Assembly (NCBI RefSeq): GCF_006874585.1
Contig: NZ_CP029761.1
Span: 135,001 to 199,000, forward strand
Length of the DNA: 64,000 nucleotides
From: Sphingomonas sp. IC081
GTDB lineage: Bacteria > Pseudomonadota > Alphaproteobacteria > Sphingomonadales > Sphingomonadaceae
Reading direction: 5' to 3'
Both the position numbers and the translations under genes were made by a program. Positions 33,848 through 42,167 of this stretch are shown here, piece by piece. Numbering within the stretch: the first letter of the stretch is position 1; each line of letters opens with the position of its first letter. Under the pieces are notes generated by a model. The model did not search any database. It was not told the DNA's origin and saw only the letters and a program-made list of their open reading frames with translations.

Positions 33848-34335
33848 GCACTGAAGCGATTGCTAACGACGAACGCAAGATCGTGACCTTCACGCTGGGC
33901 AACCAGCTGTTCGGCATCGAGATGGCCTCGCTCATCGAGATCCGTGAATGGGAAGCGCCGACGCCGCTTCCCAGCGTGCCCTCCTATGTGCTGGGCGTTG
34001 CCAACTTGCGCGGTTCGGTGATCCCGATCGTCGGCCTGTCCGAGCGGCTGGGCTGGGAGCCTAGCGTGCTCCATGCGCGCTCCTGCGTGCTGGTGGTCAC
34101 CATCGGCGGGCGCAACGCCGGTTTCCTGGTCGACGAGGTGCAGGACATCGTCTCGATCAAGGGCAGCGAGATCCAGCCGGCGCCGGATACCGAAGTCAAC
34201 GACCAGAGCGCCATCGCGGGCCTCGTCAAGATCGAGCGCCGCACCTCGGACGCCTCGAACCAGGAGGCCATGTGCCTGCTGCTGGACCTCGATGCGCTCA
34301 GCCTGACGCGCCATATCCCGGAACTGGCTGCGTGA
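33844..34335 (+). CDS. cheW: Chemotaxis adaptor protein CheW
   Basis: Scaffold linking receptors to CheA. The 163-residue single CheW domain includes FTLGNQLFGIEMASLIEIREWEAPTPLPSVPSYVLGVANLRGSVIPIVGLSERLG and VTIGGRNAGFLVDEVQDIVSIKGSEIQPAP. Overlaps cheA and cheR by 4 bp each. Confidence 0.96.
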   Translation: MSTEAIANDERKIVTFTLGNQLFGIEMASLIEIREWEAPTPLPSVPSYVLGVANLRGSVIPIVGLSERLGWEPSVLHARSCVLVVTIGGRNAGFLVDEVQDIVSIKGSEIQPAPDTEVNDQSAIAGLVKIERRTSDASNQEAMCLLLDLDALSLTRHIPELAA

Positions 34336-35210
34336 GCACTTCGGCCGCCTCTGCCGGCACGCTCGCGGCGAATGCGGAACTGCGCCCGGCGCAGTTCCAG
34401 GAGATCGCCGCGATCATGCAGCGCGAGGCACGCATCCACCTGGTCGAAGCCAAGACGACGCTGGTGCACTCCCGCCTCAGCCGCCGTCTGCGCGAACACG
34501 GGCTCACCAGCTTTGCCGACTACGTCTCGCTGGTGCAGCGCGATGCGCAGGAGCGCCACGCCATGGTCGTGGCGCTGACCACCAACCACACGCACTTCTT
34601 CCGCGAGGCGCACCACTTCGATCATCTGCGCAGCCATGTCCTGCCGCAGTTGCAGGAGCGGGCGCGCCGGGGCGAGAAAGTGCGCATCTGGTCGGCCGGC
34701 TGCTCCAGCGGCGAGGAAGTCTACACCATCGCCATGTGCCTGGCGGGCGAAAGCCCGGCAAGCGCGGCCTGGCTCGACAAGGGCGACGTGCGCCTGCTGG
34801 CGACCGACATCTCGCCCCCGGTGGTCCAGGCGGTGTCGCAGGCGACCTATCCCGACAGCGCGGTGGAGCCGATCCCGGCGGGCTACCGCCAGCGTTGGCT
34901 CAAGCCGGCGGGGACGGGATACCACGTGATCGCCGAAACGCTGCGCAAGCTGGTGGCCGCGCGTGTGCTCAACCTCTTCGACCAATGGCCGATGCGCCAG
35001 AAGTATGACGTGATTTTCTGCCGTAACGTGATGATCTATTTCGACGATACCGCCAAGGCCGAGCTGGAGGCGCGTCTGGTCGACATGCTCCAGCCCGGCG
35101 GCACGCTCTACATCGGCCATTCCGAGCGCCTGATCGGACCCGCCGCCACCCGCATGAAACCGGTCGCCCAGACCGCTTATGCGCGGATCGACGGGGCAGG
35201 TGCGGCATGA
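34332..35210 (+). CDS. cheR: Chemoreceptor methyltransferase CheR
   Basis: SAM-dependent glutamate O-methyltransferase acting on chemoreceptors, 292 residues. The N-terminal helical domain (LVEAKTTLVHSRLSRRLREHGLTSFADYVSLVQ, TTNHTHFFREAHHFDHL) is followed by the methyltransferase fold with KVRIWSAGCSSGEEVYTIAMCLAGE, LLATDIS and YDVIFCRNVMIYFDDTAK. GTG start overlapping cheW; overlaps cheB by 4 bp. Its receptor substrates are not in this window. Confidence 0.96.
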   Translation: MSTSAASAGTLAANAELRPAQFQEIAAIMQREARIHLVEAKTTLVHSRLSRRLREHGLTSFADYVSLVQRDAQERHAMVVALTTNHTHFFREAHHFDHLRSHVLPQLQERARRGEKVRIWSAGCSSGEEVYTIAMCLAGESPASAAWLDKGDVRLLATDISPPVVQAVSQATYPDSAVEPIPAGYRQRWLKPAGTGYHVIAETLRKLVAARVLNLFDQWPMRQKYDVIFCRNVMIYFDDTAKAELEARLVDMLQPGGTLYIGHSERLIGPAATRMKPVAQTAYARIDGAGAA

Positions 35211-36268
35211 CCGATCCTGCAAACGAGAAGGTCCGCGTTGTCGTCGTCGACGACAGCGCGGCGATGCGGGCGCTGCTGACCAAGCTGCTCAACCACGATC
35301 CGCTGATCGAGGTGGTCGGCCAGGCACCGGAACCCCATGCCGCGCGCGAGATGATCAAGGCGCTCAATCCCGATGTCGTGACGCTCGACGTCGAGATGCC
35401 GGGCATGGACGGGCTGTCGTTCCTGGAACGCATCATGCGGCTTCGCCCGATGCCGGTGGTCATGTGCTCGACGCTGACCGCGCGCGGCACCGAGGCGACC
35501 ATCGAGGCGCTGCGCCTCGGCGCGGTGGACTGCATCGCCAAGCCCTCCGGCAATCCGCTGGAGATCGCGCAGGACGGTGCGCTGCTGCGCAAGATGGTGC
35601 GCACCGCGGCACGTTCGTCGGTCCGCGCGGCGGCGGTCCGTCCGGCGGCGCCGCGTCCCGGACAGGTTGCGGCCACGCCCGCACCCTCGGCAGGCCCGCT
35701 GCGCGACGTCGTCATTGCCATCGGCGCCTCCACCGGCGGCGTCGAGGCCCTGTTTTCGATCATCGGCGCGCTGCCGGTCGATTGTCCGCCGGTGCTGGTG
35801 GTCCAGCACATGCCGGCGATCTTCACCGGCGGCTTTGCCGCGCGGCTCGACCGCGAGGCGCGTGTCAGCGTGGTCGAGGCCAAGGACGGCATGACCCTCA
35901 AGCGGGGCACGGTCTACCTCGCCCCCGGCGGCAGCCATCACATGGAACTGGTCGGCGGTACCAGCGGCCATGTGCGGCTGATCGAGGGCGAGCCGGTGTC
36001 CGGCCATCGTCCTTCGGTGGACGTGCTGTTCCGCTCGGTTTCCGCGCTCGGCTCGCGCGCTGTGGGGGTGATCCTCACCGGCATGGGGTCGGACGGGGCG
36101 GAAGGCCTGCTGCAGATGCGCACCGCCGGTGCGCGGACGATGGGGCAGAGCCGGGACACATGCGTGGTCTACGGAATGCCGCGTGCCGCCTTCGAGCGGG
36201 GCGCGGTCGAAAAGGAAGTGAATTTGTCGGCACTCCCCGAGGCGATCCTCGGGGCTTGCCGGCGGTAA
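35207..36268 (+). CDS. cheB: Receptor methylesterase/deamidase CheB
   Basis: Two-domain protein of 353 residues. The receiver carries Asp61 (VVTLDVEMPGMDGLSFLERIMRLRPMPVVMCSTLT). The C-terminal esterase has a catalytic Ser in VIAIGASTGGVEAL, a His in VVQHMP, and a distal Asp in ILTGMGSDGAEGLLQMR. It removes methyl groups added by CheR once phosphorylated by CheA. Confidence 0.97.
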   Translation: MTDPANEKVRVVVVDDSAAMRALLTKLLNHDPLIEVVGQAPEPHAAREMIKALNPDVVTLDVEMPGMDGLSFLERIMRLRPMPVVMCSTLTARGTEATIEALRLGAVDCIAKPSGNPLEIAQDGALLRKMVRTAARSSVRAAAVRPAAPRPGQVAATPAPSAGPLRDVVIAIGASTGGVEALFSIIGALPVDCPPVLVVQHMPAIFTGGFAARLDREARVSVVEAKDGMTLKRGTVYLAPGGSHHMELVGGTSGHVRLIEGEPVSGHRPSVDVLFRSVSALGSRAVGVILTGMGSDGAEGLLQMRTAGARTMGQSRDTCVVYGMPRAAFERGAVEKEVNLSALPEAILGACRR

Positions 36269-36283
36269 TTTGGAGCGGGTCTC

Positions 36284-36673
36284 ATGCCGGCAGCGGCTGC
36301 AATCAAGGTAATGGTGGTCGACGACCAGACGAGCATGCGCGCGATGATCCGTCGCGCTCTGCAGGATCTGGGTTTCAAGGACATTCGCGACAAGGGCTCG
36401 GCAACCGAAGCGCTTGCCGCGGTCAAGTCGGATCGGGTGCATCTGATCATCTCGGACTACAACATGCCCGAGATGGACGGCCTCGAGTTTCTCGAGGCGG
36501 TGCGCAAGGATGACGTGATCGGCAAGACCGTGTTCATCATGCTCACCGGTTCGGCCGACAAGGAAGTCGTCCAGAAGGCGGCGGCGCTCGGCGTCAACAA
36601 CTACGTGGTCAAGCCGTTTGCCCCGGCCGCGCTCAAGGAAAAGATCGAGCGCGTCTTCGGGGAGCTGGTCTGA
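36284..36673 (+). CDS. cheY: Chemotaxis response regulator CheY (second copy)
   Basis: A 129-residue receiver close to classical CheY: VMVVDDQTSMRAMIRRALQDLGF, acceptor Asp58 (LIISDYNMPEMDGLEFLEAVR), IMLTGSADKE and Lys in YVVKPFAPAALKEKI. The ITGxA-like switch region (MLTGSA) and overall similarity favour this copy as the motor-binding CheY. Lies between cheB and cheD. Confidence 0.92.
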   Translation: MPAAAAIKVMVVDDQTSMRAMIRRALQDLGFKDIRDKGSATEALAAVKSDRVHLIISDYNMPEMDGLEFLEAVRKDDVIGKTVFIMLTGSADKEVVQKAAALGVNNYVVKPFAPAALKEKIERVFGELV

Positions 36674-36678
36674 CCGCC

Positions 36679-37209
36679 ATGCGCCGCGTTCCCATCGTCC
36701 AGGGCGAATATCATGTCGCCGTGCAGGGCGGGGTGGTCATTTCCACCCTGCTGGGCTCGTGCGTGGCCGCCTGCATCCAGGATCCGGTGGCGCGCGTGGG
36801 CGGGATGAATCATTTCCTGCTGGGTGAACCGGGCAGCGACAGCCCGGTCACGCCGGCGGAAATGCAGCGTTACGGCGTCCACGCGATGGAACTGCTGATC
36901 AACGCGCTGATGCAGCGCGGGGCCCAGCGCTCCCGCCTGCGGGGACACCTTTACGGCGGCGCGAACATCGTCGCCGGGCTTGGCGGCATCGGCACCAAGA
37001 ACGGCGAGTTCGCCCGCAACTTCCTGCGCACCGAGGGCATTCCCGTGGATCACTGCGATCTCGGCGGCACCCAGGCGCGCAAGGTAGAATTCATGCCGTA
37101 CGAAGGGCGTGTGCGGTCGATGCTGGTCAAGGACCAGCCCCTGCCGCCGATCGTCCGGCCGGCGCCGGTCGCCGCGCCGCAGCATACCGGCGAACTCGAA
37201 CTGTTCTGA
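36679..37209 (+). CDS. cheD: Chemoreceptor glutamine deamidase CheD
   Basis: Deamidates receptor glutamines and can bind CheC-type phosphatases. The 176-residue product contains the catalytic Cys28 (STLLGSCVAACIQD) and His45 (GGMNHFLLGEPG), then KLYGGANI-like HLYGGANIVAGLGGIGTKN and FLRTEGIPVDHCDLGGTQARKVEF. No cheC is present nearby. Confidence 0.93.
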   Translation: MRRVPIVQGEYHVAVQGGVVISTLLGSCVAACIQDPVARVGGMNHFLLGEPGSDSPVTPAEMQRYGVHAMELLINALMQRGAQRSRLRGHLYGGANIVAGLGGIGTKNGEFARNFLRTEGIPVDHCDLGGTQARKVEFMPYEGRVRSMLVKDQPLPPIVRPAPVAAPQHTGELELF

Positions 37210-37262
37210 CCGTCGAGGTCATGGGCGGTGCGAGCCATAACGAACACAGGGGAAGCGACACA

Positions 37263-37568
37263 GTGACGATACAGTTGGATAGCGGTGGCACCATGGAAAG
37301 CTACGGGGCCGCGCTGTGCCAGGCGATCGCCGGTGAAATGCGCGTCGCCCGCGAATTGCTGGAGCAACTCGCCGGCGTGCTGGTTTCCGACGAACGCTTC
37401 GTGGCCGATTACCTCGACCAGCTCCAGGCCTTCGACCTCATTGTCCAGCACGTCGACGAGACGGCGGACCTGCTCGACCGGATGGCGGGCGGTTCGGCGA
37501 TCGGCGAGGCACTGGGGCAGGTGCGGCTCAATGTCATGCAGGCGCGCCTGCGCGCCGCGCTCGACTGA
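37263..37568 (+). CDS. Small helical protein, candidate CheZ-like phosphatase
   Basis: A 101-residue, almost wholly helical protein. LCQAIAGEMRVARELLEQLAGVLVSDERFVADYLDQLQAFDLIVQHVDETADLLDRMA contains D-L-I-V-Q (58-62). This matches the Asp-x-x-x-Gln arrangement of the CheZ active site (DLTGQ in E. coli CheZ). It is half the length of CheZ and lacks an obvious CheY-binding tail. GTG start with AGGGGAAG upstream; ATG at 37293 is an alternative. Between cheD and motB in an operon with two cheY genes and no other phosphatase. Confidence 0.6.
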   Translation: MTIQLDSGGTMESYGAALCQAIAGEMRVARELLEQLAGVLVSDERFVADYLDQLQAFDLIVQHVDETADLLDRMAGGSAIGEALGQVRLNVMQARLRAALD

Positions 37569-37579
37569 GGAGAGCTTCG

Positions 37580-38440
37580 GTGGCGGGCAACGGCGATGCG
37601 ACGATCATCATCCGCAAGGTCAGGAAGAAGGCGCACGGCGCGCACCATGGCGGTGCGTGGAAGGTGGCCTATGCCGACTTCGTGACCGCGATGATGGCCT
37701 TCTTCATGCTGCTCTGGCTGCTCGCCAACCCGGACAAGCAGCAGCTCAAGGGGCTGGCCGAATACTTCTCGCCGGCGGCCGACCGCGATGCGGTGCCGAC
37801 CGCGCTGACCCAGACCCCCGGTCCGCAGCCGGGCCTTGGCGGCCATACCCGCAAGGCCCAGGCCGAGGACGTGAAGGCGGTGGGCGAGCCTTCCGCCGAA
37901 TCCGGCGTCAAGGGCGCGGCGCGCGGCGGCACTGCCGATGTGCCCGAGGCGGCGCTCAGGATCATGGCGCAGCAATTGCAGCTGCAGATCGAGCCGCCGA
38001 TCGACACCGCCCAGGGCAAGCGCAACCTCGATGTCGAGGAAACCCGCGACGGACTGCGCATCCATCTCGTCGACAGTGCCGAGCGTTCGATGTTCAAGGG
38101 CGGGACCGCCCAGCTCAATCCCTATGCGCGGGATCTCCTCGCCAGGGTCGCGCGCAAGCTTGCCGGCACCGGCGCGCAAGTGGCGATCGAGGGACACACC
38201 GATTCCACCGGCGGCCAGAGCGATGCCAACTGGATGCTCTCGGCCCAGCGCGCGCTGGCGGCGCGTGCGGCGATGGTCGAGGCGGGCCTGCCGACCGACC
38301 GTTTTGCCGAAGTCGTGGCCAAGGCCGCGACCGAGCCGGTCTATCCCGACCGGCCCGACCGGCCCGAGAACCGCCGCATCACCATCGTCGTGATGGCGCA
38401 GCGCTCGGCGCTGCCGCAAGACGCCAGCTTCCGCTTCTGA
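37580..38440 (+). CDS. motB: Flagellar motor stator protein MotB
   Basis: Peptidoglycan-anchored stator subunit, 286 residues. The basic N-terminus (IIRKVRKKAHGAHHGGAWKVAYADF) leads to one transmembrane helix, with proton-carrying Asp33 in YADFVTAMMAFFMLLWLLANPD. A plug/linker precedes the OmpA-like peptidoglycan-binding domain (LARVARKLAGTGAQVAIEGHTDSTGGQSDANWMLSAQRALAARAAMVEAGLPTDRF, NRRITIVV). Asp rather than sodium-type polar residues favours proton drive. GTG start. Confidence 0.95.
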   Translation: MAGNGDATIIIRKVRKKAHGAHHGGAWKVAYADFVTAMMAFFMLLWLLANPDKQQLKGLAEYFSPAADRDAVPTALTQTPGPQPGLGGHTRKAQAEDVKAVGEPSAESGVKGAARGGTADVPEAALRIMAQQLQLQIEPPIDTAQGKRNLDVEETRDGLRIHLVDSAERSMFKGGTAQLNPYARDLLARVARKLAGTGAQVAIEGHTDSTGGQSDANWMLSAQRALAARAAMVEAGLPTDRFAEVVAKAATEPVYPDRPDRPENRRITIVVMAQRSALPQDASFRF

Positions 38441-38496
38441 CCGGGGCGGGCTTTGCCAATGATGTCATCCATGAATTTGCCAATCGGGAGCATAAC

Positions 38497-38934
38497 GTGA
38501 TCCGAAAGATCATGATCGGGCTCGCCGCGCTTGTCGGCGGCTGCGCGATCGGCGGGGGCGGAGCCTATGCCGTCGTCACGTATGCGCCGCAGTTCCTGCC
38601 CCACGCGCCCAAGCGTCCGGCGGAGACCGAATTCGTGCCGACCGGCACGATGCTGGCGCCGCTGACGTTCGCGGACGGGCGGCTGTCGGGCTATGTCTCG
38701 TTCGAATGCCAGCTGGAAGTGCCCAAGGGCAGCGCGGCAAAAGTGACCGCGCAGCTGCCGGTCCTGCTGAACGCCGTCAACATGCGCAGCTACCGCCAAC
38801 CGCTCGCCAGCGGGCGCGATGGCATGATCCCCAATCTGGAGCTGTTCCGCCGGCTGGTCATGGATGCGGCACGCGAGGTCTACGGGCCCGGTTTCGTGCA
38901 GCGTGCGGTGATCACCCAGGCCGCGCCGATCTGA
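38497..38934 (+). CDS. Membrane-anchored motor-operon protein, FliL-like candidate
   Basis: A 145-residue protein with an N-terminal membrane helix (MIGLAALVGGCAIGGGGAYAVVTYA) and a periplasmic domain (VPTGTMLAPLTFADGRLSGYVSFECQLEVPKGSAAKVTAQLPVLLNAVNMRSYRQPLASG). Topology, size and the beta strand after LSGYVSFECQLEV recall FliL, but the match is weak. GTG start with GGGAG upstream. Directly after motB, so probably a stator accessory. Confidence 0.6.
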   Translation: MIRKIMIGLAALVGGCAIGGGGAYAVVTYAPQFLPHAPKRPAETEFVPTGTMLAPLTFADGRLSGYVSFECQLEVPKGSAAKVTAQLPVLLNAVNMRSYRQPLASGRDGMIPNLELFRRLVMDAAREVYGPGFVQRAVITQAAPI

Positions 38935-38965
38935 TACCAAGCCCCCCGCAAGGACCACCTGACCC

Positions 38966-39655
38966 ATGTCGTTGCCGCCATCGCCGCGCTCCGAACGCGC
39001 CGTCGACGCTTTCCTCGACGAGTTCGAATTTTCTGCCGAGGGAGGCGCGGACGAACCCTTGCGCGGACTGCAGCCGCGTGCGCCGCGCGTCACCACGATC
39101 CTGCTGATCGGCAAGCTGGCCGCGCAGGACCGCGAGACGCTGTGCCGCGTGCGCAATATCTCGGCGACCGGGATGATGGCCGAAGTCCACGGCAGCTTCA
39201 TCGTCGAGGAAGCGGTCGAAGTCACGCTCAAGGCAGGCGATACCCTGAGCGGTACCGTGCGCTGGAACCGCGCGGGCCGCATCGGTGTCGCCTTCGACCA
39301 CCCGGTCGACGTGCCCGAACTGCTGGCCCATGCGGCGATGCGCAGCGGCGCCGAGGGGGTTGCGCGCGGTCCCCGCTTCACCGCCGATTGTCCGGCGGCG
39401 CTGCTGGTGACCGGTTATCGCCATCCGGCGCGGCTGGTCGACATCTCGCAGGGCGGCGCGCGCCTCACCGTCGCGAACGCGATGCCGCGCGACCAGTTGC
39501 TCGGCATTTCGATCCCCGGCCTCGGCGAGCGCGAGGCCGCCGTGCGCTGGGTTGGCAACAATGCCTGCGGCCTGGTGTTCCTCGAGCCGATCGCGTTTGC
39601 CGATCTGGGGCCATGGCTGATCGACACGCGGGCGCGTTTTGCCAACCAGGTATGA
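38966..39655 (+). CDS. Tandem PilZ-domain protein
   Basis: A 229-residue protein with two PilZ-like halves. The first has CRVRNISATGMMAEV (N-I-S-A-T-G at 64-69) and the second RLVDISQGGARLTV (D-I-S-Q-G-G at 159-164); both end in a VRW...GVAF or VRW...GLVF barrel strand. The N-terminal arginine pair is R-A-P-R and R-G-P-R, not the full RxxxR, so c-di-GMP binding is plausible but not certain. As the last gene of the motA-che-motB operon it may be a YcgR-like brake on the motor. Confidence 0.75.
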   Translation: MSLPPSPRSERAVDAFLDEFEFSAEGGADEPLRGLQPRAPRVTTILLIGKLAAQDRETLCRVRNISATGMMAEVHGSFIVEEAVEVTLKAGDTLSGTVRWNRAGRIGVAFDHPVDVPELLAHAAMRSGAEGVARGPRFTADCPAALLVTGYRHPARLVDISQGGARLTVANAMPRDQLLGISIPGLGEREAAVRWVGNNACGLVFLEPIAFADLGPWLIDTRARFANQV

Positions 39656-39672
39656 CTCCCCGAGGGCCCGGC

Positions 39673-40455
39673 TCACCCCGGCCCTCCGAAACTCTTGACC
39701 AGCGATCCCGCCACCAGGGCCCAGCCGTCGACCAGCACGAAAAAGATGATCTTCATCGGCAGCGAGACGGTCGCAGGCGGCAGCATCATCATGCCCATCG
39801 CCATCAGCACGGCGGCCACGGCAAGGTCGATGACCAGGAACGGCAGCAGCAGCAGGAAGCCGATCTCGAAGGCGCGGCGCAGTTCCGAGATCATGAAGGC
39901 GGGCATCAGCGTCGACATCGGGATCGCCTCGCGCGAGGCGGGAACCTTGCCGGAAAGCGAGACGAACAGCTTCACGTCCTCGTCGCGCACTTGCTTGAGC
40001 ATGAACGTGTGAAACGGCTTGGAGGCGGCATCGAGCGCCTGGGTCTCGTTGATCCGGCCCTGGTTGTAGGGGACCATGGCTTCCTTCCAGGCGGTGTCGA
40101 ACGTCGGCGCCATGACAAAGAAGCTGAGGAACAGCGCGAGGCTGATGACCACCGGGTTGGGCGGCACGCCCTGCACGCCGAGCCCCGAACGCAGCAGCGA
40201 GAGCGCGCAGACGATACGGGTGAACGAGGTGATCGTCATCAGGATGCCGGGGGCAAGGCTGAGCACCGTCATCATCAGCACGAGCTGGATCACCCGGCCG
40301 GACACTGCCCCGCCGCCGCCTGCGCCTCCCAGGCCGCCGAGCGCGTCGGGCGCGGCCGCCGCCTTGGCCATGGCGAAATCGGGGGCGAGCGCCAGCAGTG
40401 CCGCTCCGCCCAGCGCTGCGGCAAGCGCGAGGCGCCTGGTGGTCACGGGGCTCAT
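39673..40455 (-). CDS. fliP: Flagellar export gate protein FliP
   Basis: Core export-gate subunit, 260 residues. The signal sequence (LALAAALGGAALLALAPDFAMAK) is followed by VIQLVLMMTVLSLAPGILMTITSFTRIVCALSLLRSGLGVQGVPPNPVVISLALFLSFFVMAPTF, FMLKQVRDEDVKLF and RRAFEIGFLLLLPFLVIDLAVAAVLMAMGMMMLPPATVSLPMKIIFFVLVDGW, all diagnostic. ATG overlaps the fliO stop by 4 bp. Last gene of fliN-fliO-fliP. Confidence 0.97.
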   Translation of the reverse strand: MSPVTTRRLALAAALGGAALLALAPDFAMAKAAAAPDALGGLGGAGGGGAVSGRVIQLVLMMTVLSLAPGILMTITSFTRIVCALSLLRSGLGVQGVPPNPVVISLALFLSFFVMAPTFDTAWKEAMVPYNQGRINETQALDAASKPFHTFMLKQVRDEDVKLFVSLSGKVPASREAIPMSTLMPAFMISELRRAFEIGFLLLLPFLVIDLAVAAVLMAMGMMMLPPATVSLPMKIIFFVLVDGWALVAGSLVKSFGGPG

Positions 40456-40757
40456 TCTGCGGTTTCCTTGATGGGGGCGCTGTCCAGCAGGACCACGCCT
40501 TCGGGCGCGATCAGCAGGCTGATGTCCTTGTTGTCGCTGCGGATCATCACGACTGAGCGGCGCGGGTCGATGGCCAGCCGCTCGACCAGTTCGAGGCGGC
40601 GCACCGAGGTGCGATCGCCCAGCCGGTCGCCCAGCCGGGCCAGCCATTTCTGCGGCATGCGAAGGTCGTAGCGGCGCACCGTCCAGAGCGCGCCGACCAG
40701 CAGACCGAGCACCACGGCCAGCGCACCCAGGGTGCGCAGCACGGCGAGGAACTCCAT
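40452..40757 (-). CDS. fliO: Flagellar biosynthesis protein FliO
   Basis: Assembly factor for the FliP pore. The 101-residue product has one N-terminal membrane helix (VLRTLGALAVVLGLLVGALWTV) and a small basic cytoplasmic beta domain (VRRLELVERLAIDPRRSVVMIRSDNKDISLLIAPEGVVLLDS) typical of FliO. It lies between fliN and fliP with 3-bp and overlapping junctions. Confidence 0.88.
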   Translation of the reverse strand: MEFLAVLRTLGALAVVLGLLVGALWTVRRYDLRMPQKWLARLGDRLGDRTSVRRLELVERLAIDPRRSVVMIRSDNKDISLLIAPEGVVLLDSAPIKETAE

Positions 40758-40760
40758 CGC

Positions 40761-40997
40761 TCAGCTCTCGCCGCGCTGCACGACCTTGGTGATCTCGAGC
40801 GACATGTGCTCGCCGTTCACCAGGATCTTGCCTTCGGCCACCAATTCGTCGTTCACGTAGACGCGGGTGGGATCGTTGTGCCCGCAATCGAGCGGGATCA
40901 TCGCGCCGCGGCTCATGTTGAGCACCTGGCGGATGGGAATGCTGGTCGAACCCAGCACGATCGACAGGTCGATGGGAATGCCTTCGAGGACGGACAT
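40761..40997 (-). CDS. fliN: Flagellar motor switch protein FliN (short copy)
   Basis: C-ring SpoA-domain protein of only 78 residues: LEGIPIDLSIVLGSTSIPIRQVLNMSRGAMIPLDCGHNDPTRVYVNDELVAEGKILVNGEHMSLEITKVVQ. It is a bare SpoA domain without the N-terminal extension seen in most FliN. A second, longer FliN-type protein is encoded at 56595-56957. First gene of fliN-fliO-fliP, divergent from flgC. Confidence 0.9.
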   Translation of the reverse strand: MSVLEGIPIDLSIVLGSTSIPIRQVLNMSRGAMIPLDCGHNDPTRVYVNDELVAEGKILVNGEHMSLEITKVVQRGES

Positions 40998-41018
40998 CGG
41001 GAGTTTCCTTTCGCCCTC

Positions 41019-41026
41019 GTTATAGG
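41019..41026 (-). promoter_or_regulatory. CCTATAAC box before fliN
   Basis: Minus-strand TTTCCTATAACGAGGG, 22 nt before the fliN start codon. A partial CCTATATT lies just upstream at 41033-41040. Faces away from the flgC box 40 bp away. Confidence 0.5.
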
Positions 41027-41065
41027 AAATAAAATATAGGAGTGATCCGAACTAGGCAAAAAATG

Positions 41066-41073
41066 CCTATAAG
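41066..41073 (+). promoter_or_regulatory. CCTATAAG box before flgC
   Basis: AAAAATGCCTATAAGGAACC, 41 nt before the flgC start. Second half of the back-to-back pair in the fliN/flgC junction. Confidence 0.5.
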
Positions 41074-41114
41074 GAACCTGTCTGCTGCATCGAGCAGAGG
41101 GGGGACCTACCTTT

Positions 41115-41522
41115 ATGGAATTGGATAATTCGATCGCGGTTTCGGCGTCGGGCCTGCGTGCGCAGTCGCTGCGCATGCGCGTGATCGCGGAGAACCTTGC
41201 CAACTCGGATTCCGTGGCGACCACGGCAGGCGGCGATCCCTACCGCCGCCGGGTCTCGACTTTCGCGGCGGAAGTCGACCGCGCGACCGGCGCCACCAAG
41301 GTGTCTGTCAAGTCGATCGACGGCGACCAGAGCCAGTTCACCCGCGTCTACCAGCCGGGCAGTCCGGCCGCCGATGCACAGGGCTATATCGAGCAGCCCA
41401 ACGTCAATCCGCTGATCGAGGCGGCCGACATGAAGGCCGCGCAGCGTTCCTACGAAGCCAACCTCAATGCCATCGAATCCGCGCGCGGCATGACCATGCG
41501 CACGATCGACCTGCTCAAGTAA
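41115..41522 (+). CDS. flgC: Flagellar proximal rod protein FlgC
   Basis: Rod protein of 135 residues: VSASGLRAQSLRMRVIAENLANSDSVATTAGGDPYRRRVSTF at the start, GYIEQPNVNPLIEAADMKAAQRSYEANLNAIESARGMTMRTIDLL at the end. Separated from flgB (49687-50109) instead of following it as in most clusters. Heads flgC-fliE-fliQ-fliR-flhB. Confidence 0.96.
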   Translation: MELDNSIAVSASGLRAQSLRMRVIAENLANSDSVATTAGGDPYRRRVSTFAAEVDRATGATKVSVKSIDGDQSQFTRVYQPGSPAADAQGYIEQPNVNPLIEAADMKAAQRSYEANLNAIESARGMTMRTIDLLK

Positions 41523-41533
41523 GGATCTGACCC

Positions 41534-41860
41534 ATGGCTATCGGAGCCCTCGACGCCGCGTCCGCCTATGGCCGCGCGCTCAAGACCACTGCGCCTTCGT
41601 TCGGCACCACCGACGATGCCGCATCGCCCGCCGCCGGTAACGGTTCCAGCTTCGGTTCGATGATCGAATCGATGGTCGGCGACGCCGCCACCGCGCTCCA
41701 CACCGCCGAAAGCGAAAGCGCCAAGCAGGTGGCCGGCAAGGGTGACCTGATCGACGTCGTCACCGCCATCGGCGCGGCCGAGACCGCGCTCGACACCGTG
41801 GTTTCGGTGCGCGACCGCGTGGTCAGCGCCTATTCCGAAATCATGCGGATGCAGATCTAG
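41534..41860 (+). CDS. fliE: MS ring-rod junction protein FliE
   Basis: Small helical adaptor between MS ring and rod and the first rod-type export substrate, 108 residues. SFGSMIESMVGDAATALHTAESESAKQVAGKGDLIDVVTAIGAAETALDTVVSVRDRVVSAYSEIMRMQI is the conserved FliE C-terminal half. AAGGA precedes the start by about 10 nt. Confidence 0.94.
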   Translation: MAIGALDAASAYGRALKTTAPSFGTTDDAASPAAGNGSSFGSMIESMVGDAATALHTAESESAKQVAGKGDLIDVVTAIGAAETALDTVVSVRDRVVSAYSEIMRMQI

Positions 41861-41892
41861 TCCGGGCCGTCGCGCGCAAAGGATAGAGTGTC

Positions 41893-42156
41893 ATGGACTC
41901 CGCTTCCGCCATCGAGCTGGCGCGTTCGGCGCTGGTGCTGGTCCTGACGATCGTCGGGCCGATGCTGATCGCCTCGCTGATCGTCGGCGTCTTGGTCGGC
42001 CTGCTTCAGGCCCTGACGCAAGTGCAGGAAATGACGCTCACGTTCGTGCCCAAGCTGCTGGTGCTGGGGGTTGTCCTGCTGCTCTCGCTGCCGATGATCG
42101 GTCATGCGCTGTCCAATTTCATGGAGCGCATTTCCGACATCATCATCGCCGGTTAG
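41893..42156 (+). CDS. fliQ: Flagellar export gate protein FliQ
   Basis: Two-helix membrane subunit of the export gate, 87 residues: ELARSALVLVLTIVGPMLIASLIVGVLVGLLQALTQVQEMTLTFVPKLLVLGVVLLLSLPMIGHALSNFMERI, the complete family core. 11 nt before fliR. Confidence 0.96.
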   Translation: MDSASAIELARSALVLVLTIVGPMLIASLIVGVLVGLLQALTQVQEMTLTFVPKLLVLGVVLLLSLPMIGHALSNFMERISDIIIAG

Positions 42157-42167
42157 GCGCGGGCTGG

